Shown here piece after piece: positions 25,983-35,514 of a stretch of DNA of 64,000 nucleotides (positions are counted from its first letter, which is position 1; each line of letters begins with the position of its first letter). Below the pieces are notes generated by a model that was not told the DNA's origin, did no database searches, and worked only from the letters and a program-made list of their open reading frames with translations. The stretch comes from Trichoplusia ni. Taxonomy: Eukaryota > Arthropoda > Insecta > Lepidoptera > Noctuidae. A program made the position numbers and the translations under genes. The stretch is from contig NC_039483.1 in the NCBI RefSeq assembly GCF_003590095.1, positions 10,602,001 through 10,666,000 of the forward strand. Reading direction: 5' to 3'.

Positions 25983-26728
25983 TGATAAGATATGTTGACC
26001 AGTTCCTTGGATTTTCCAGAAAACTTTGAACTTTGAAAATTGGCAGGCGGTGACTCGCCACGCACTAGTCGTTCCCCCTATCTAGTAAGTGACAGCAGGT
26101 GGGCAGCGACACCAGTGCGAGCGGCTAGGGGTGTATGCGGCTATAGCGGCTAGGGGTAGAGACGTGCGACAAAGATTTCACCTTCGCGGGTCACTGACCC
26201 GGAGCGGGTTTCCTTGTTATTACGCCATTAAACACTTCCACCCCCGAGCATATAGCTCTAGCGACCCCTCTAGTCAGCCAGTTAAGGCAAGAAACAGCTG
26301 GGAGTCCCCGTAAAGAGTGACCTCCTGGGGCATTCAGGTTCCGTTGTGTCGCTACGGATGTATGCTACATAGAACTTCAGATACATCTTTAATTTATATC
26401 TCAAGGTTTTGAAAAAGCATACTAATATGCCCTCTGGTCTTGCGTTGTTCCCATGATGTGATAAAGACTCGCAACGAGGGGTTTATTTATTCCATTCCTT
26501 ATGTTTTGCAGCAGACAGGGCTTTAAACTCAGAGGTCAGTGGGCACTCAAAGGGCTGTTTAAATCGGGACTTCCTGGACCCGTTTTCCTTTCAGAGCGAC
26601 TGATCGGGCCTCAGTATTTTCAGATTCTAAAAACTTATTTGGAAGACAGTCGATGAGATGTCTTTGGCTCGCTACCGGCAGGTGTGGTTCTTACACGATG
26701 GTGTTAGGTCTCGGGACACGTAACACTA
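25983..26728. other. unidentified intergenic sequence
   Basis: It contains a short local repetition of GCGGCTAGGGGT (about 26118-26155) and no recognisable protein. It may be remnant LINE sequence, since a LINE ORF1 fragment follows on the minus strand, but I see no direct support. Confidence 0.3.
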
Positions 26729-27187
26729 CTATTCGACGGCTTCTCTAATATTTTCTAGCACTCTCTCCCCAGAGTCTTGCTCGTCTGTGGAGGAGGAAAC
26801 CACTACCAAGTGGAGCATTTCCCTTACATGCGGCGCTTGGACAATCTGGGCCGCAGTAGTCGCGGTGACACTTGCATACGTGGAGGTGGTTACCTTCTCC
26901 AGGAGCTGCTTTTGAATCTGGATTTCCTGCTTCAGCTCGGCCATAATCTGTGCTTTCTCCCGGAACAGCCTCGCATGTTCCTCCGTAAGAGCAGCTTGCG
27001 TTTCCATCCCGGGAACCGTTTCGGATGTAGCCGAAGGCTTTGGTTCACACTCTTTCCGCTCAGGATTGCCCGGCAGACTCCTCAGCTCACCTTCCATCCC
27101 TTTCATAAGAAGAAGAGTTCTTTCGGACTGCCGTTGGGGATCCATGCCGTGGGTTTGAGAATTGGGTGTTCTCACGGTCTGCTGCAC
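26729..27187 (-). pseudogene. LINE ORF1 (gag-like) fragment, minus strand
   Basis: A 152-residue ORF starts at 27187 (a non-ATG codon in the continuous reading). It has a charged, coiled-coil-like middle (EEHARLFREKAQIMAELKQE) and then VVVSSSTDEQDSGERVLENI. That last motif resembles the start of the conserved domain of ORF1 proteins in lepidopteran R1/Jockey-type LINEs, such as the 'SSTDxxDTGExVxxxIR' pattern I recall. It stops right after this motif, so the zinc-knuckle part is missing. Sequence to about 27430 may be its 5' region. Truncated and without a matching ORF2 downstream, it is a dead copy. Confidence 0.55.
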
Positions 27188-27439
27188 AGGGATTCTTCCT
27201 GAGGTTGCACTGGGTTAGGGGTAACGATAGTAAGGTCACGCTCTTTTCCTTTATTTTCCTGTTTCATGTTTTTTTACGGGTATGGTTGTTCTTTTCCTTT
27301 TATTTCTTTTCTTTTTCTTTGTTTTCATTTTCTTATTACTTATCTTTACATATATACTACTAACATTCGCACAATATCTTTACATTTCTTAGTACCATTT
27401 TCTTAGCCTCTTCAGTTTCACTACTATTTATGTCTCTTA

Positions 27440-27577
27440 GGGCTGATTTTTCAATCGCCAGATAACTTTTATTCGACGAATGTGTTTGACATTTTGACAG
27501 CTTTTGTATAGAAAATATGTCAAAGGGCCATATTTATTCCTCAGATAAAAGTTATCTGACGATTGAAAAATCGGGCC
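27440..27577. mobile_element. short foldback MITE
   Basis: The 138-bp element has a left end GGGCTGATTTTTCAATCGCC and an inverse right end GGCCCGATTTTTCAATCGTC, both continuing into AGATAACTTTTAT. TA occurs immediately outside each end (27438-27439 and 27578-27579). Most of the element can fold on itself. It sits exactly at the 5' edge of the LINE fragment that follows. Confidence 0.7.
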
Positions 27578-29178
27578 TAAATACAATACACTTTCCTACT
27601 GTGGAAACTCGCGCATGTTATTCCTCTCCCTAAATCCCCAAATCCATCCTCTTTCTCCCAATACCGACCTATTTCAATACTTCCTTTTCTCTCTAAAGTA
27701 CTTGAGCACATAGTCCACCGTCAAGTTTCTGATTTTCTGACGTCTTTCAGTCTCATTTCCCCTTTCCAATCCGGTTTTCGTCCTGGACATCGTACCGTCA
27801 CAGCTCTCCTTAATGTCACGGATGATATCCGCTGGGCTATGGAAAATAAATCTCTCACTATCCTTGTCCTTCTCGACTTCAGCTCTGCTTTCAATTCTGT
27901 CGACTTCGATATCCTCGTAGGAGTCCTGCAGGCTCTTAACTTTTCCTCCTCTTCCTCGACCTGGTTTGGCTCGTACCTCCGGGGTCGTTCTCAGCGGGTC
28001 CGCCTTGATGAGAATTACTCTGACTGGTGCGATCTTGTTGCGGGTGTACCCCAGGGAGGCGTCCTTTCTCCTCTTCTTTTCTCAGTCTTCATTAACTCTA
28101 TCTGTAAATTCATTTCCTCAACCTTTCACCTTTATGCTGATGACCTGCAGATCTATCGTCATTTTACCCTGCCTGAGGCTAATGCTGCCATAGATGCCAT
28201 AAATCGTGACTTAGCTAGCATTGGCAAGTGGGCTAGATCTTATGGTCTTGTAGTTAATCCTGCTAAGTCAAAGGCCATGATTATTGGCAGTAGGCACTAC
28301 TGCAATGCTATTGATCTGGTGAGGTGATATCCTACTCTGACACCGCTAAGAACGGTGTTAATAGATTCACATCTCTCCTGGCGTGATCAGGTTAACGAGG
28401 TAAGTCGCAAAGTCCACTTTTCCATCCATTCTTTGCCTACAAACCTTTCTTCCTCACAAGACCAAAATTTTATTAGCCCAATCCCTTATTCAGCCTATTA
28501 TCGACTATGATGCCTATAATGCCTGTTACTTGGATGCTGTATCCGCTTTGTTTTTGGGCTCAGAACATACGATCACATCTCTCAGTTTCGCAATGAACTC
28601 AAGTGGCTCCCGATTCGCCTTCGCAGGAACACTCGTATTGTATGTCTCCCATATAATGTCCTTCACAACCCACTTTATCCCTCCTACTTGCGTGACCGCT
28701 TTTCCTATATCCGCCCTCCTGATGCCCTTTGCAGATCACACCTTAAATCCCATCTCAAAATTCAACCTCACTCCACCGACTTCTATTCCTTCTCCTTCTC
28801 TGTCCATGCAGCTCGGCTGTGGAATGCGCTGCCGCCTAACATTCGCGACTCCCAATCTATCAGTATATTTAAACGTCGTTTCAAAGAACACTATCTTGCA
28901 TCACTAAGATAGCTTAACGTCTTTGTCTTATGTTATATTATATATTTATATAAGTATATATTTTATAAATATTGTTTTATGTTGTGTATTTGTTATTTTT
29001 ATTGTCCTATATCCGTCTACACACTGTGTTTATGTTTCTTTTTGTCATCTCCTGTCGCAGGTCTGCTGGAAGAAATTTCTTGAGAAATAAGCAGTACCTT
29101 TGTACCTTCGGTGTTTTTCTTTTTATACGTGTTTTACTCTGTGTCTGTTGTGTGTACATAAATAAATAAATAAAAAAT
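27578..29178 (+). mobile_element. 5'-truncated CR1/Jockey-type LINE
   Basis: Coding remains of a reverse transcriptase (27602-28912) are followed by a 3' UTR and a simple-repeat tail of ATAA units ending about 29178, the usual 3' end of a CR1/L2/Jockey-type LINE. The 5' end, including the endonuclease, is missing. No target duplication was identified. Confidence 0.7.
27602..28912 (+). pseudogene. LINE reverse transcriptase, frameshifted
   Basis: The frame opens at 27602 with WKLAHVIPLPK, the usual start of the RT core. It continues with QYRPISILPFLSKVLEH, the motif A region LLDFSSAFNSVD, motif B AGVPQGGVLSPLLFS and the catalytic YADD in FHLYADDLQIY (about 28130-28155). The frame is lost near 28320. 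The C-terminal tail resumes in another frame as AARLWNALPPNI and ends at the TAG at 28910-28912. The endonuclease domain is absent and at least one more frameshift lies between 28330 and 28560. The original product would have copied the LINE RNA into its target site; this copy cannot. Confidence 0.75.
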
Positions 29179-29224
29179 ATCATCTATTTTTCATTTTACT
29201 ATTTCATACATTCATTTTTATATC

Positions 29225-30180
29225 TTACAAGTTGTTGCCCGCGACTTGGTCCGCGTGATTCGAAGATCTTGAACCGTTTTCGCAGCGCACGCAACGGAAG
29301 CCCGAACCATTGCTTTTGTTTTCTGTGGCGCAAACTTCATTATTTTTTCTGACACCCCACTCCCGAACATAGTCGAGTGCCTTTCTGGCACTGATGTTGA
29401 TGTCAAACGTTTCTCCGCTAACAATTAGCACAACGTCATCAGCAAAAGCTTGTGCGTGGTGCCCTCTCCGCTCCAGGTCCCTCAATAAGGGGTCAATCAG
29501 GAGGTTCCACAGAATTGGTCCCACGATCGAGCCCTGCACACATCCTTTGTTGCTGGTCCTATGTAACTTCTCACCCGCATATCTTATTTTGACCTTCCTG
29601 TCCGTTAGGTAGCTGTCCAATATCCTACGTTTGTTGATGGGATACTTCTCTAAAGCCGGTCTTAAACCATGGTTATGATTAATTTTTGTTTCAGCTTTTC
29701 GCGTATGTGTTCCTTTAGATCAAAGAGAGAGTCCCTTGTGCACTTTTGTGCGACCAAAAATCATCCTCTCGAGTAGCTGTGTGTCTGTGGGATTTTGGTG
29801 TAGTGTAGTTTTCTTTGTCCGGTTTTCTTAGTAGCAACACTGTTGCCTCCTTCCAGATGGTGGGGACCCACTTCTAGATACCTATTGGCCATTGCTAAGT
29901 GGACGTCCGTGTCCTCTTCGACGAGTACTCGGACGATATCCGCGGTCACTCCAGATGCCTTCTTCGGGATGAACGCTCTTGCGGCATTCAGCAGTTCCTC
30001 CTTTGTAGGGGGAGGATCTAATTCCTCTTCCTAGTCCTGGCTGTAAATCTGCTGCGCGGTCCTTCTTATTTCAAGATGATATTGCGAGTCGGTTTGGCTA
30101 TCCTCACTAGGGAAGAATGTAATCGCTAATTCCGCTACCGATTCTTTTGGATCTATGATCTTTCACCATCATTGAATCCT
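29225..30180 (-). pseudogene. R1/Jockey-type LINE ORF2 fragment, minus strand
   Basis: Reading from the high end, the RT start motif appears as KKASGVTADIVRVLVEED (about 29900-29980) and VGPHHLEGGNSVATKK. A second block reads YLTDRKVKIRYAG, GCVQGSIVGPILWNLLIDPL (motif B) and the catalytic FADD in AFADDVVLIVSGE (about 29420-29445). Frameshifts separate the blocks (near 29640-29760 and 29330). The low-coordinate end joins a TTGCCCGCGACTTGGTCCGCG-like repeat head. It is cut at the high end close to the Tc1 element. Family placement is by motif memory only. Confidence 0.65.
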
Positions 30181-30210
30181 CCTGTTTAATGGTCGCTTAT
30201 AAGTATCCTA

Positions 30211-31862
30211 CACTCGGCGTCAAAAAAATCGCACCTCCTTGAAAATAACATTCAAAGCGTTATTAAACCTTAACACGCGCATGTACCCCTATCAATATTG
30301 ATGTCATTTGAAAGCCAAATAAATAAACTTATAAAAAAACACCATTTCATTTAATTAAAAAATAGTTTGATACCACAAATGTAACTTGATAAAAAAAGGC
30401 AAATTTTGCTCCTCAGCGGGGCCACAACTTGTGCTACCTTTAGTGGGTATAAAAGGGTTAATACAGGTTCAATTGGGGTCATTCGCTATCCAACCGTTGA
30501 AGAGGACACACGAGAAGATCGTTCACAAAAAAAAACGCCTTGAAGATGGATACTACTGCTGATGAAGCCGCTCAAGTGATTGCACTACTGCAATCAGGGA
30601 TGCGACAGTGTGATGTCGCTCGGCAACTGAACTTGAGCCGTTTTTCGGTTCGAAGAGTTATCCAGCGGTTCCTAGAGACCGGTGGCCATGTCCGGAGGCA
30701 CGGGTCTGGTAGACGTCGCTGCACCTCGGAGAGAGACGAATGATTCATCGTATCGACATCTTTAAGAAATCGGTTTTCTAATGCTGTTGAGTTGCAACAA
30801 CAGCTCCGGGCAGCTCGCAGAAGTACCGTGAGCATTTCTACGGTTAGACGAAGACTGAGGGAGAAGAAGATAGTGGCTCGTAGAGCTGCTACAGGTCCAA
30901 AATTTACCGCAGAGCATCGGCGAGCCCGCTTACAGTTTGCTCGCGATCACGTAAATTGGTCTCTTGACCAATGGAGCGCTGTTCTCTTCTCGGATGAGAC
31001 GAGAGTATGCCTTTACTGCAACGACAGACGCAAAAGAGTGTACAGAAGACAGGGTGAACGTTTCGCTCAAGCCTGCATCCAGGAGACAGTGGAATACGGG
31101 GGTGGTTCCTGTATGTTTTGGGGTGGCATGTCGGCTGACGGCAAAACCAACCTTGTGTGCGTTTCCCGGACTGCAGGTGCTGTCGGGCAAGGATCGTTGA
31201 CTGCTCACCGGTATATCACAGAGATCCTGGAAGAGCATGTGGTTCCCTATGCCGGTTTTATTGGCGAGGGGTTCACATTAATGCACGATAACGCTCGCGC
31301 CCACACTGCATTAATTGTGCGCGATTACCTTCAAGAGGTTGGGATCTCTGTCATGCAGTGGCCAGCGAGAAGTCCAGATCTGAACCCGATAGAGCACCTC
31401 TGGGACCATTTGAAACGCAAGGTTCGGTCTCGTGATCCCGCTCCTACGACTCTCCAGGAACTTGAAGAGGCCGTTATTGAGGAATGGGCTAGTATCCCTC
31501 TAGAAGAGCTCTTAAAATTGGTGAGATCCATGAGGGAGCGTATGGAAGCCGTCATCCGGGCACGGGGGGGGTAACACTAGGTTTTAGGTTAGTTTTAAGA
31601 AACTTTTTGTGTATTTTTTGTATGATTCATCTGTTTTTTTTTAATTTTGGCACAGTTAAGAATTTTTATTGTTTTGTAAACTTTATTGTTTTTTGCATTG
31701 TTTTAATAAAAAATAAAAATTAATTGAATTGTTTTTATAAGTTTATTTAATAGGCTACCAAATGACACCAATATTGGTGGGGGTAAATATGTGTGTAATT
31801 GTTAAAATAACGCTTGAAAGCTATTTTCGCAGAGGTGCGATTTTTTTTTTTGACGCCGAGTG
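30211..31862 (+). mobile_element. Tc1-family DNA transposon (1652 bp)
   Basis: The terminal inverted repeats begin CACTCGGCGTCAAAAAAATC at the left and, in inverse, CACTCGGCGTCAAAAAAAAA at the right. Both then reach TCGCACCTC, with the A tract differing in length. TA lies outside both ends (30209-30210 and 31863-31864), the standard target duplication of the superfamily. The size and the single transposase gene are typical of Tc1. It lies beside the decayed minus-strand LINE. Confidence 0.92.
30546..31574 (+). pseudogene. Tc1-type DD34E transposase, one premature stop
   Basis: The ATG at 30546 opens a frame of 343 codons to the TAA at 31572-31574, the normal Tc1 length of about 340 residues. 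N-terminal paired-type helix-turn-helix motifs (VIALLQSGMRQCDVARQLNL, then SVRRVIQRFLETG) bind the terminal repeats. The catalytic core shows FSDETRV, then LMHDNARAH and NPIEHLWD, with 34 residues between the second Asp and the Glu. The only lesion seen is an in-frame TGA at 30741-30743, where family members usually have Arg. The frame is open from 30792 with a downstream piece of 260 residues that keeps the catalytic core but lacks most of the DNA-binding domain. Confidence 0.9.
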
Positions 31863-31864
31863 TA

Positions 31865-31930
31865 TAAATCCAATCCCACTTTTTTTTTTTTTTTTTTTTT
31901 TTCTTCCATATATTTTTTCTTCAATAAGCC
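31865..31930. repeat. poly-T tract beside the telomere-like array
   Basis: A pure T run at about 31880-31902 separates the Tc1 element from the TTAGG-like array. On the other strand it is poly-A, so it could be the tail of an inserted retrotransposon with nothing else left. I cannot show which. Confidence 0.4.
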
Positions 31931-32330
31931 TAGGTCACGCATGGTTACATCATGCTAGTTAGGTCACGCTAGGTTAGGTCACGCTAGGTTAGGTCACGCT
32001 AGGTTAGGTCACGCTAGGTTAGGTCACGCTAGGTTAGGTCACGCTAGGTTAGGTCACGCTAGGTTAGTTCACGCTAGGTTAGGTCACGCTAGGTTAGGTC
32101 ACGCTAGGTTAGGTCACGCTAGGTTAGGTCACGCTAGGTTAGGTCACGCTAGGTTAGGTCACGCTAGGTTAGGTCACGCTAGGTTAGGTCACGCTAGGTT
32201 AGGTCACGCTAGGTTAGGTCACGCTAGGTTAGGTCACGCTAGGTTAGGTCACGCTAGGTTAGGTCACGCTAGGTTAGGTCACGCTAGGTTAGGTCACGCT
32301 AGGTTAGGTCACGCTAGGTTAGGTCACGCT
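31931..32330 (+). repeat. 15-bp higher-order telomere-like repeat array
   Basis: About 25 near-perfect copies of AGGTTAGGTCACGCT run from about 31960 to 32330, preceded by a more diverged lead-in. Each unit divides into three pentamers, AGGTT, AGGTC and ACGCT, the first being the canonical insect telomere repeat and the others one- and two-step variants. One copy has AGTTC in place of AGGTC near 32066. This looks like amplified, diverged telomere DNA rather than a random satellite. Confidence 0.85.
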
Positions 32331-32370
32331 AGGTTAGGTTAGGTTAGGTTAGGTTAGGTTAGGTTAGGTT
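32331..32370 (+). repeat. canonical insect telomere repeats (TTAGG type), 8 units
   Basis: Eight perfect AGGTT units lead directly into the 5' end of the SART-like copy A. TTAGG is the standard insect telomere repeat, and this strand is the one that runs 5' to 3' towards a chromosome end. Confidence 0.95.
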
Positions 32371-33306
32371 GGGGTGCAGGGCAGAAAACCTCCTCGTGTG
32401 CCTGGCGGCTGCTGGTCCCTTACGGATACGTCCGGGGGGAAGAGCAGTCGTTGGGCCGGTGCACCCTGGGTACGCACAATAATCGTCTCGCGAGTTGGGG
32501 CAATTGTTGTGCGTGGCGAATTTCTGCCAGTCCGGCCAGTGTCAACTGCTGGCCGGACACGCTCGCTCTCACCCTCCTCAAGCGAGGAGTGGTTTGAAGA
32601 GCTGGAGCGGGACGACTTCGGCCATTGTTTGTTGGCCGAAGTTCGGAAGGAGGGCGGGTCCAGTGAGTGTCAACTGCTTGCTGGACTCCGCAGCCCGCCG
32701 GCGTCCTGGACTCATTCCGGGTAGCGGCGGCGGGCGGGGATGTCTTCCCACGGCTTGTGGGATAGACTGGCGGGGGTCGGTTTTGTCCCGGCCTTCGCGT
32801 GGTGGGCGTTCGCTGGCGTCTCGGACGTACTCCGAGTAGCGGCAGCGGGCGCGGTGTAGGGCGAGTCCAGTGAGTGTTCACAGCTTGCTGGATGTCGCAG
32901 CCCGTCGGCGTCCTGGGCTTATTCCGGGTAGCGGCGGCGGGCGGGGAGTCGGAGATGGGCGACGGGTCCGGTGTGCACTTACACTGCCTCCGGACGCGGT
33001 CTTGTGAAGACCACCGTCGGCCAGACCGTAAACCTGCAGCGAGGTCAGGGGTGGACTTACGCAGGAACGGGGGTCTTACCTTAACCGGTTGGACCGCGAG
33101 GACGGAAAACCTCTATAAAAAACCCCCAATCCCAAGCTATTGGACAACGCGGCGAGGGGATGAATGGCTGGTGGGAAACCAGTCCCTAGCGTTGACCCCC
33201 GACGGGGCACATGTCGCACCTCGGAGGGTTACTTTTAGACCTTCCCCGGCTACAGGGGCACTGGCCGGGGACGACGACCCAATCCCCCATACTCGTGGGA
33301 TCATAT

Positions 33307-35512
33307 ATGGATTCATTTAAAAAACCCAACCAAGAAGGAAAGGAGGTCGAAGGAAGGAGAGAGACTCGGTCTACTAGTAGACCGAGTCTGGCTGAAGATT
33401 TGGTGGCGAGGTCGCCTCGGGTGGTGCTCGAGCGCATCGCCTCGCCCCAAGAGAAGGAGCTGTCGTGTCACTCACGCGACAGCTCAGTAGGAAGGTCCGA
33501 CCGAAAGCGTCCCAGGCGGGATGCTTCGGAGGACAGGATGTCCGTGGGGCGTACGCCGCTTCGGACTGTGAAAGCGAGGTGTCCATAGCCTCGTCGACAC
33601 GGTCCCGCGGTGGCGTCACCCACGGGCGATATGTCGGGCTGCACCGACAACGAGAGGAGTATCGGAGGCTCGCCGCGGAATCGGCACAGTCGTCCGATAC
33701 TCTGGACGAGAAGGCGGAAGAGGAGAGGCGGAGGAGGGACGCCAGAGCGGAAGTCCGGGACCTCATTAGTTCCGGACTAAAGCCAAAGGACCCTTCTTCT
33801 GCCAAAGAAGCCATTGATGGCAGCCTTATGGCAATCCTGGAGGTAGCACGTACCTCCAAAAATATAAAGGGTTGCCTAATCAAAAGGCTAAAGGATGCGG
33901 TGGAGGAAATTCAGGGCGGTGTCCGCGCCCTGACAAAGTCCACCGGAACGGAGGGGCTGCTGGCGGAAAACGCCAGGCTGAGCCGGGAGCTCGAGGAGCT
34001 GCGGGGCAAGATTCAGTCCGTCGAAAAACGGACGGCCCCAGCAGCCCTCGACTTCGAGGCCATGCAGCGCGCCATCATGGTGTCCGTGGGGACCATGATG
34101 GACGCCAAACTGGCGGGGCTAAGCAGCAGGCTCCCGCCAGAACCGATTCTACGTCCGCCTCTAGCGGCGGACGGGAGGCGCGCGGAAGCGGAGGCGACGG
34201 GCCGTGGTCCCAAACCCGCCTATAGCCATGTGCTTAGGGCGGCCCCGGCCCCGAAGCCGGCGCCAAAGACGGCGCCAAAGGCGGCGCCGAAGCCGGCGCC
34301 GAGACCGGTGCCCCGACTGGCGCCGAAGACGGCGCCGGGGCCGGCGCCGACTCCGGTGCCGAAGCCGGCGCCGAGACTGGTGCCGAAGCCGACCCCAACG
34401 CCGGATCCAAAACCGGCGAAGGGGAAGGCTAAGACGGTTGTGCAGCCGGCGCCGGCTCTGGTACCGGCGCCGGAAGAGGCGCCGGTTGCGAGCACATCCG
34501 AGGCCGTGGACGAAGGGTGGACCACGGTCTCAAAGAAGAAGAAAGGGCCGAAGCCGAAGGCGCCGGAGCGCCCCAAGGCACAGCCTGCGAAGAAGGGGAA
34601 AGCGCCTCCACAAAAGAAGAAGGGGGGCCGAAGGCTGTTTCTGGAAAGCAGCGGCGCAAGCGTGCGCAGCGCCAGAGACGCCTCGCCCGCACCGCCGCTG
34701 TGGTGCTGACGATAACCCCAGAGGCGGAAAAGGAAGGCCTCACCTACGCCACGGTGCTCACCAAGGCGAGGGCTGGGGTCGACCTAAACGCGATGGGGGT
34801 CGACATGGCGGCGGACCCCATCAGAATAAGGAAGGCGCAGACCGGGGCTCGGGTGCTACAGCTCCCGAAAAATGTCGGTCAGGAGGCGGCTGACGAGATG
34901 GCCAAAAAACTTGAGGCCATCTACGGCGGTGACGTCAGGGTCACCAGACCCGTCAGGTGTGCGGAGCTCCGGGTGTCAAACCTGGATGACTCCGTCACCA
35001 AGGACGAGGTTCGTGACGTCGCCGCGCGTCAAAGTCAGTGCGCGCCTGACCGAATAAAGGTGGGAGACCTGAGGCCAAGCCCCGGTCAAAAGTTTAGCAC
35101 GGTGCTAAAATGCCCACTGGAGGCGGTACCGAGGCTCGTAACCACCAGGACGCAGAAGTTCCTGGTGGGATGGAGCTCGGCGACGGTCGTGCAGCTGGAG
35201 GCACGACCACTGAAGTGCTACCGCTGCCTAGCACTCGGCCACACAAGGCCGGTGTGCATGTGCCCCGCGGACCGCAGCGGTTTATGTTACCGCTGCGCGA
35301 TGCCCGGGCACAAGGCAGCGGTGTGCAAAGAGCCTGCCAGGTGCGCGATATGCGCCGGGCTCGGTCGCGGTGCCGCCCACCAAATGGGCAGCCGGGGATG
35401 TGCTCCCCCGGCATTAATAAGGAAACAAATGGCCGCATTGGGGAAAGTGCCCAATGCGGCCACATCATCACGGGCGCAACCCTGTGAGGAGGAACGGATG
35501 GACGACCAGTAA
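33307..35512 (+). pseudogene. SART-like ORF1 (gag-like), copy A, two frameshifts
   Basis: The ATG at 33307 (MDSFKKPNQ) aligns with 41736 in copy C and is my choice of start; an in-frame ATG at 33211 is less likely. The ORF changes frame near 33550, where this copy differs from copy C by 5 bases, and again near 34625-34650 next to a G-run. The central region has a coiled-coil stretch (ENARLSRELEELRGKIQ). It is followed by a Pro/Ala/Lys repeat (34229-34430) and three CCHC knuckles: CYRCLALGHTRPVC, CYRCAMPGHKAAVC and CAICAGLGRGAAHQ with a later C. Known SART1 ORF1 binds the element RNA and targets telomeres. The stop TAA (35510-35512) overlaps the ORF2 ATG. Confidence 0.85.
34229..34430 (+). repeat. 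GCGCC/CCGGCGCC-rich coding repeat (PAPK tract)
   Basis: Imperfect 12- and 18-base repeats (CCGAAGCCGGCG, CCAAAGACGGCG) encode a Pro-Ala-Lys tract like that of histone H1 tails within ORF1. The matching region of copy C is clearly shorter, so the tract changes length between copies. Confidence 0.75.
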
Positions 35513-35514
35513 TG
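35510..35514 (+). promoter_or_regulatory. TAATG stop-start overlap of ORF1 and ORF2 (copy A)
   Basis: TAA ends ORF1 and the shared A begins the ATG of ORF2. The same arrangement is at 43909-43913 in copy C. In Bombyx SART1, UAAUG is established as a site where ribosomes that finish ORF1 reinitiate on ORF2. Conservation in two copies supports the same mechanism here. Confidence 0.85.

Noticed and set aside
31960..32330. Regular short repeats resembling a CRISPR array
   Set aside because: There are no unique spacers, the unit is a continuous 15-mer of telomere-like pentamers, and the context is an insect genome.
34204..34893. Arg-rich 229-codon ORF
   Set aside because: Shadow frame of the Pro/Ala/Lys repeat and zinc-knuckle part of SART-like ORF1.
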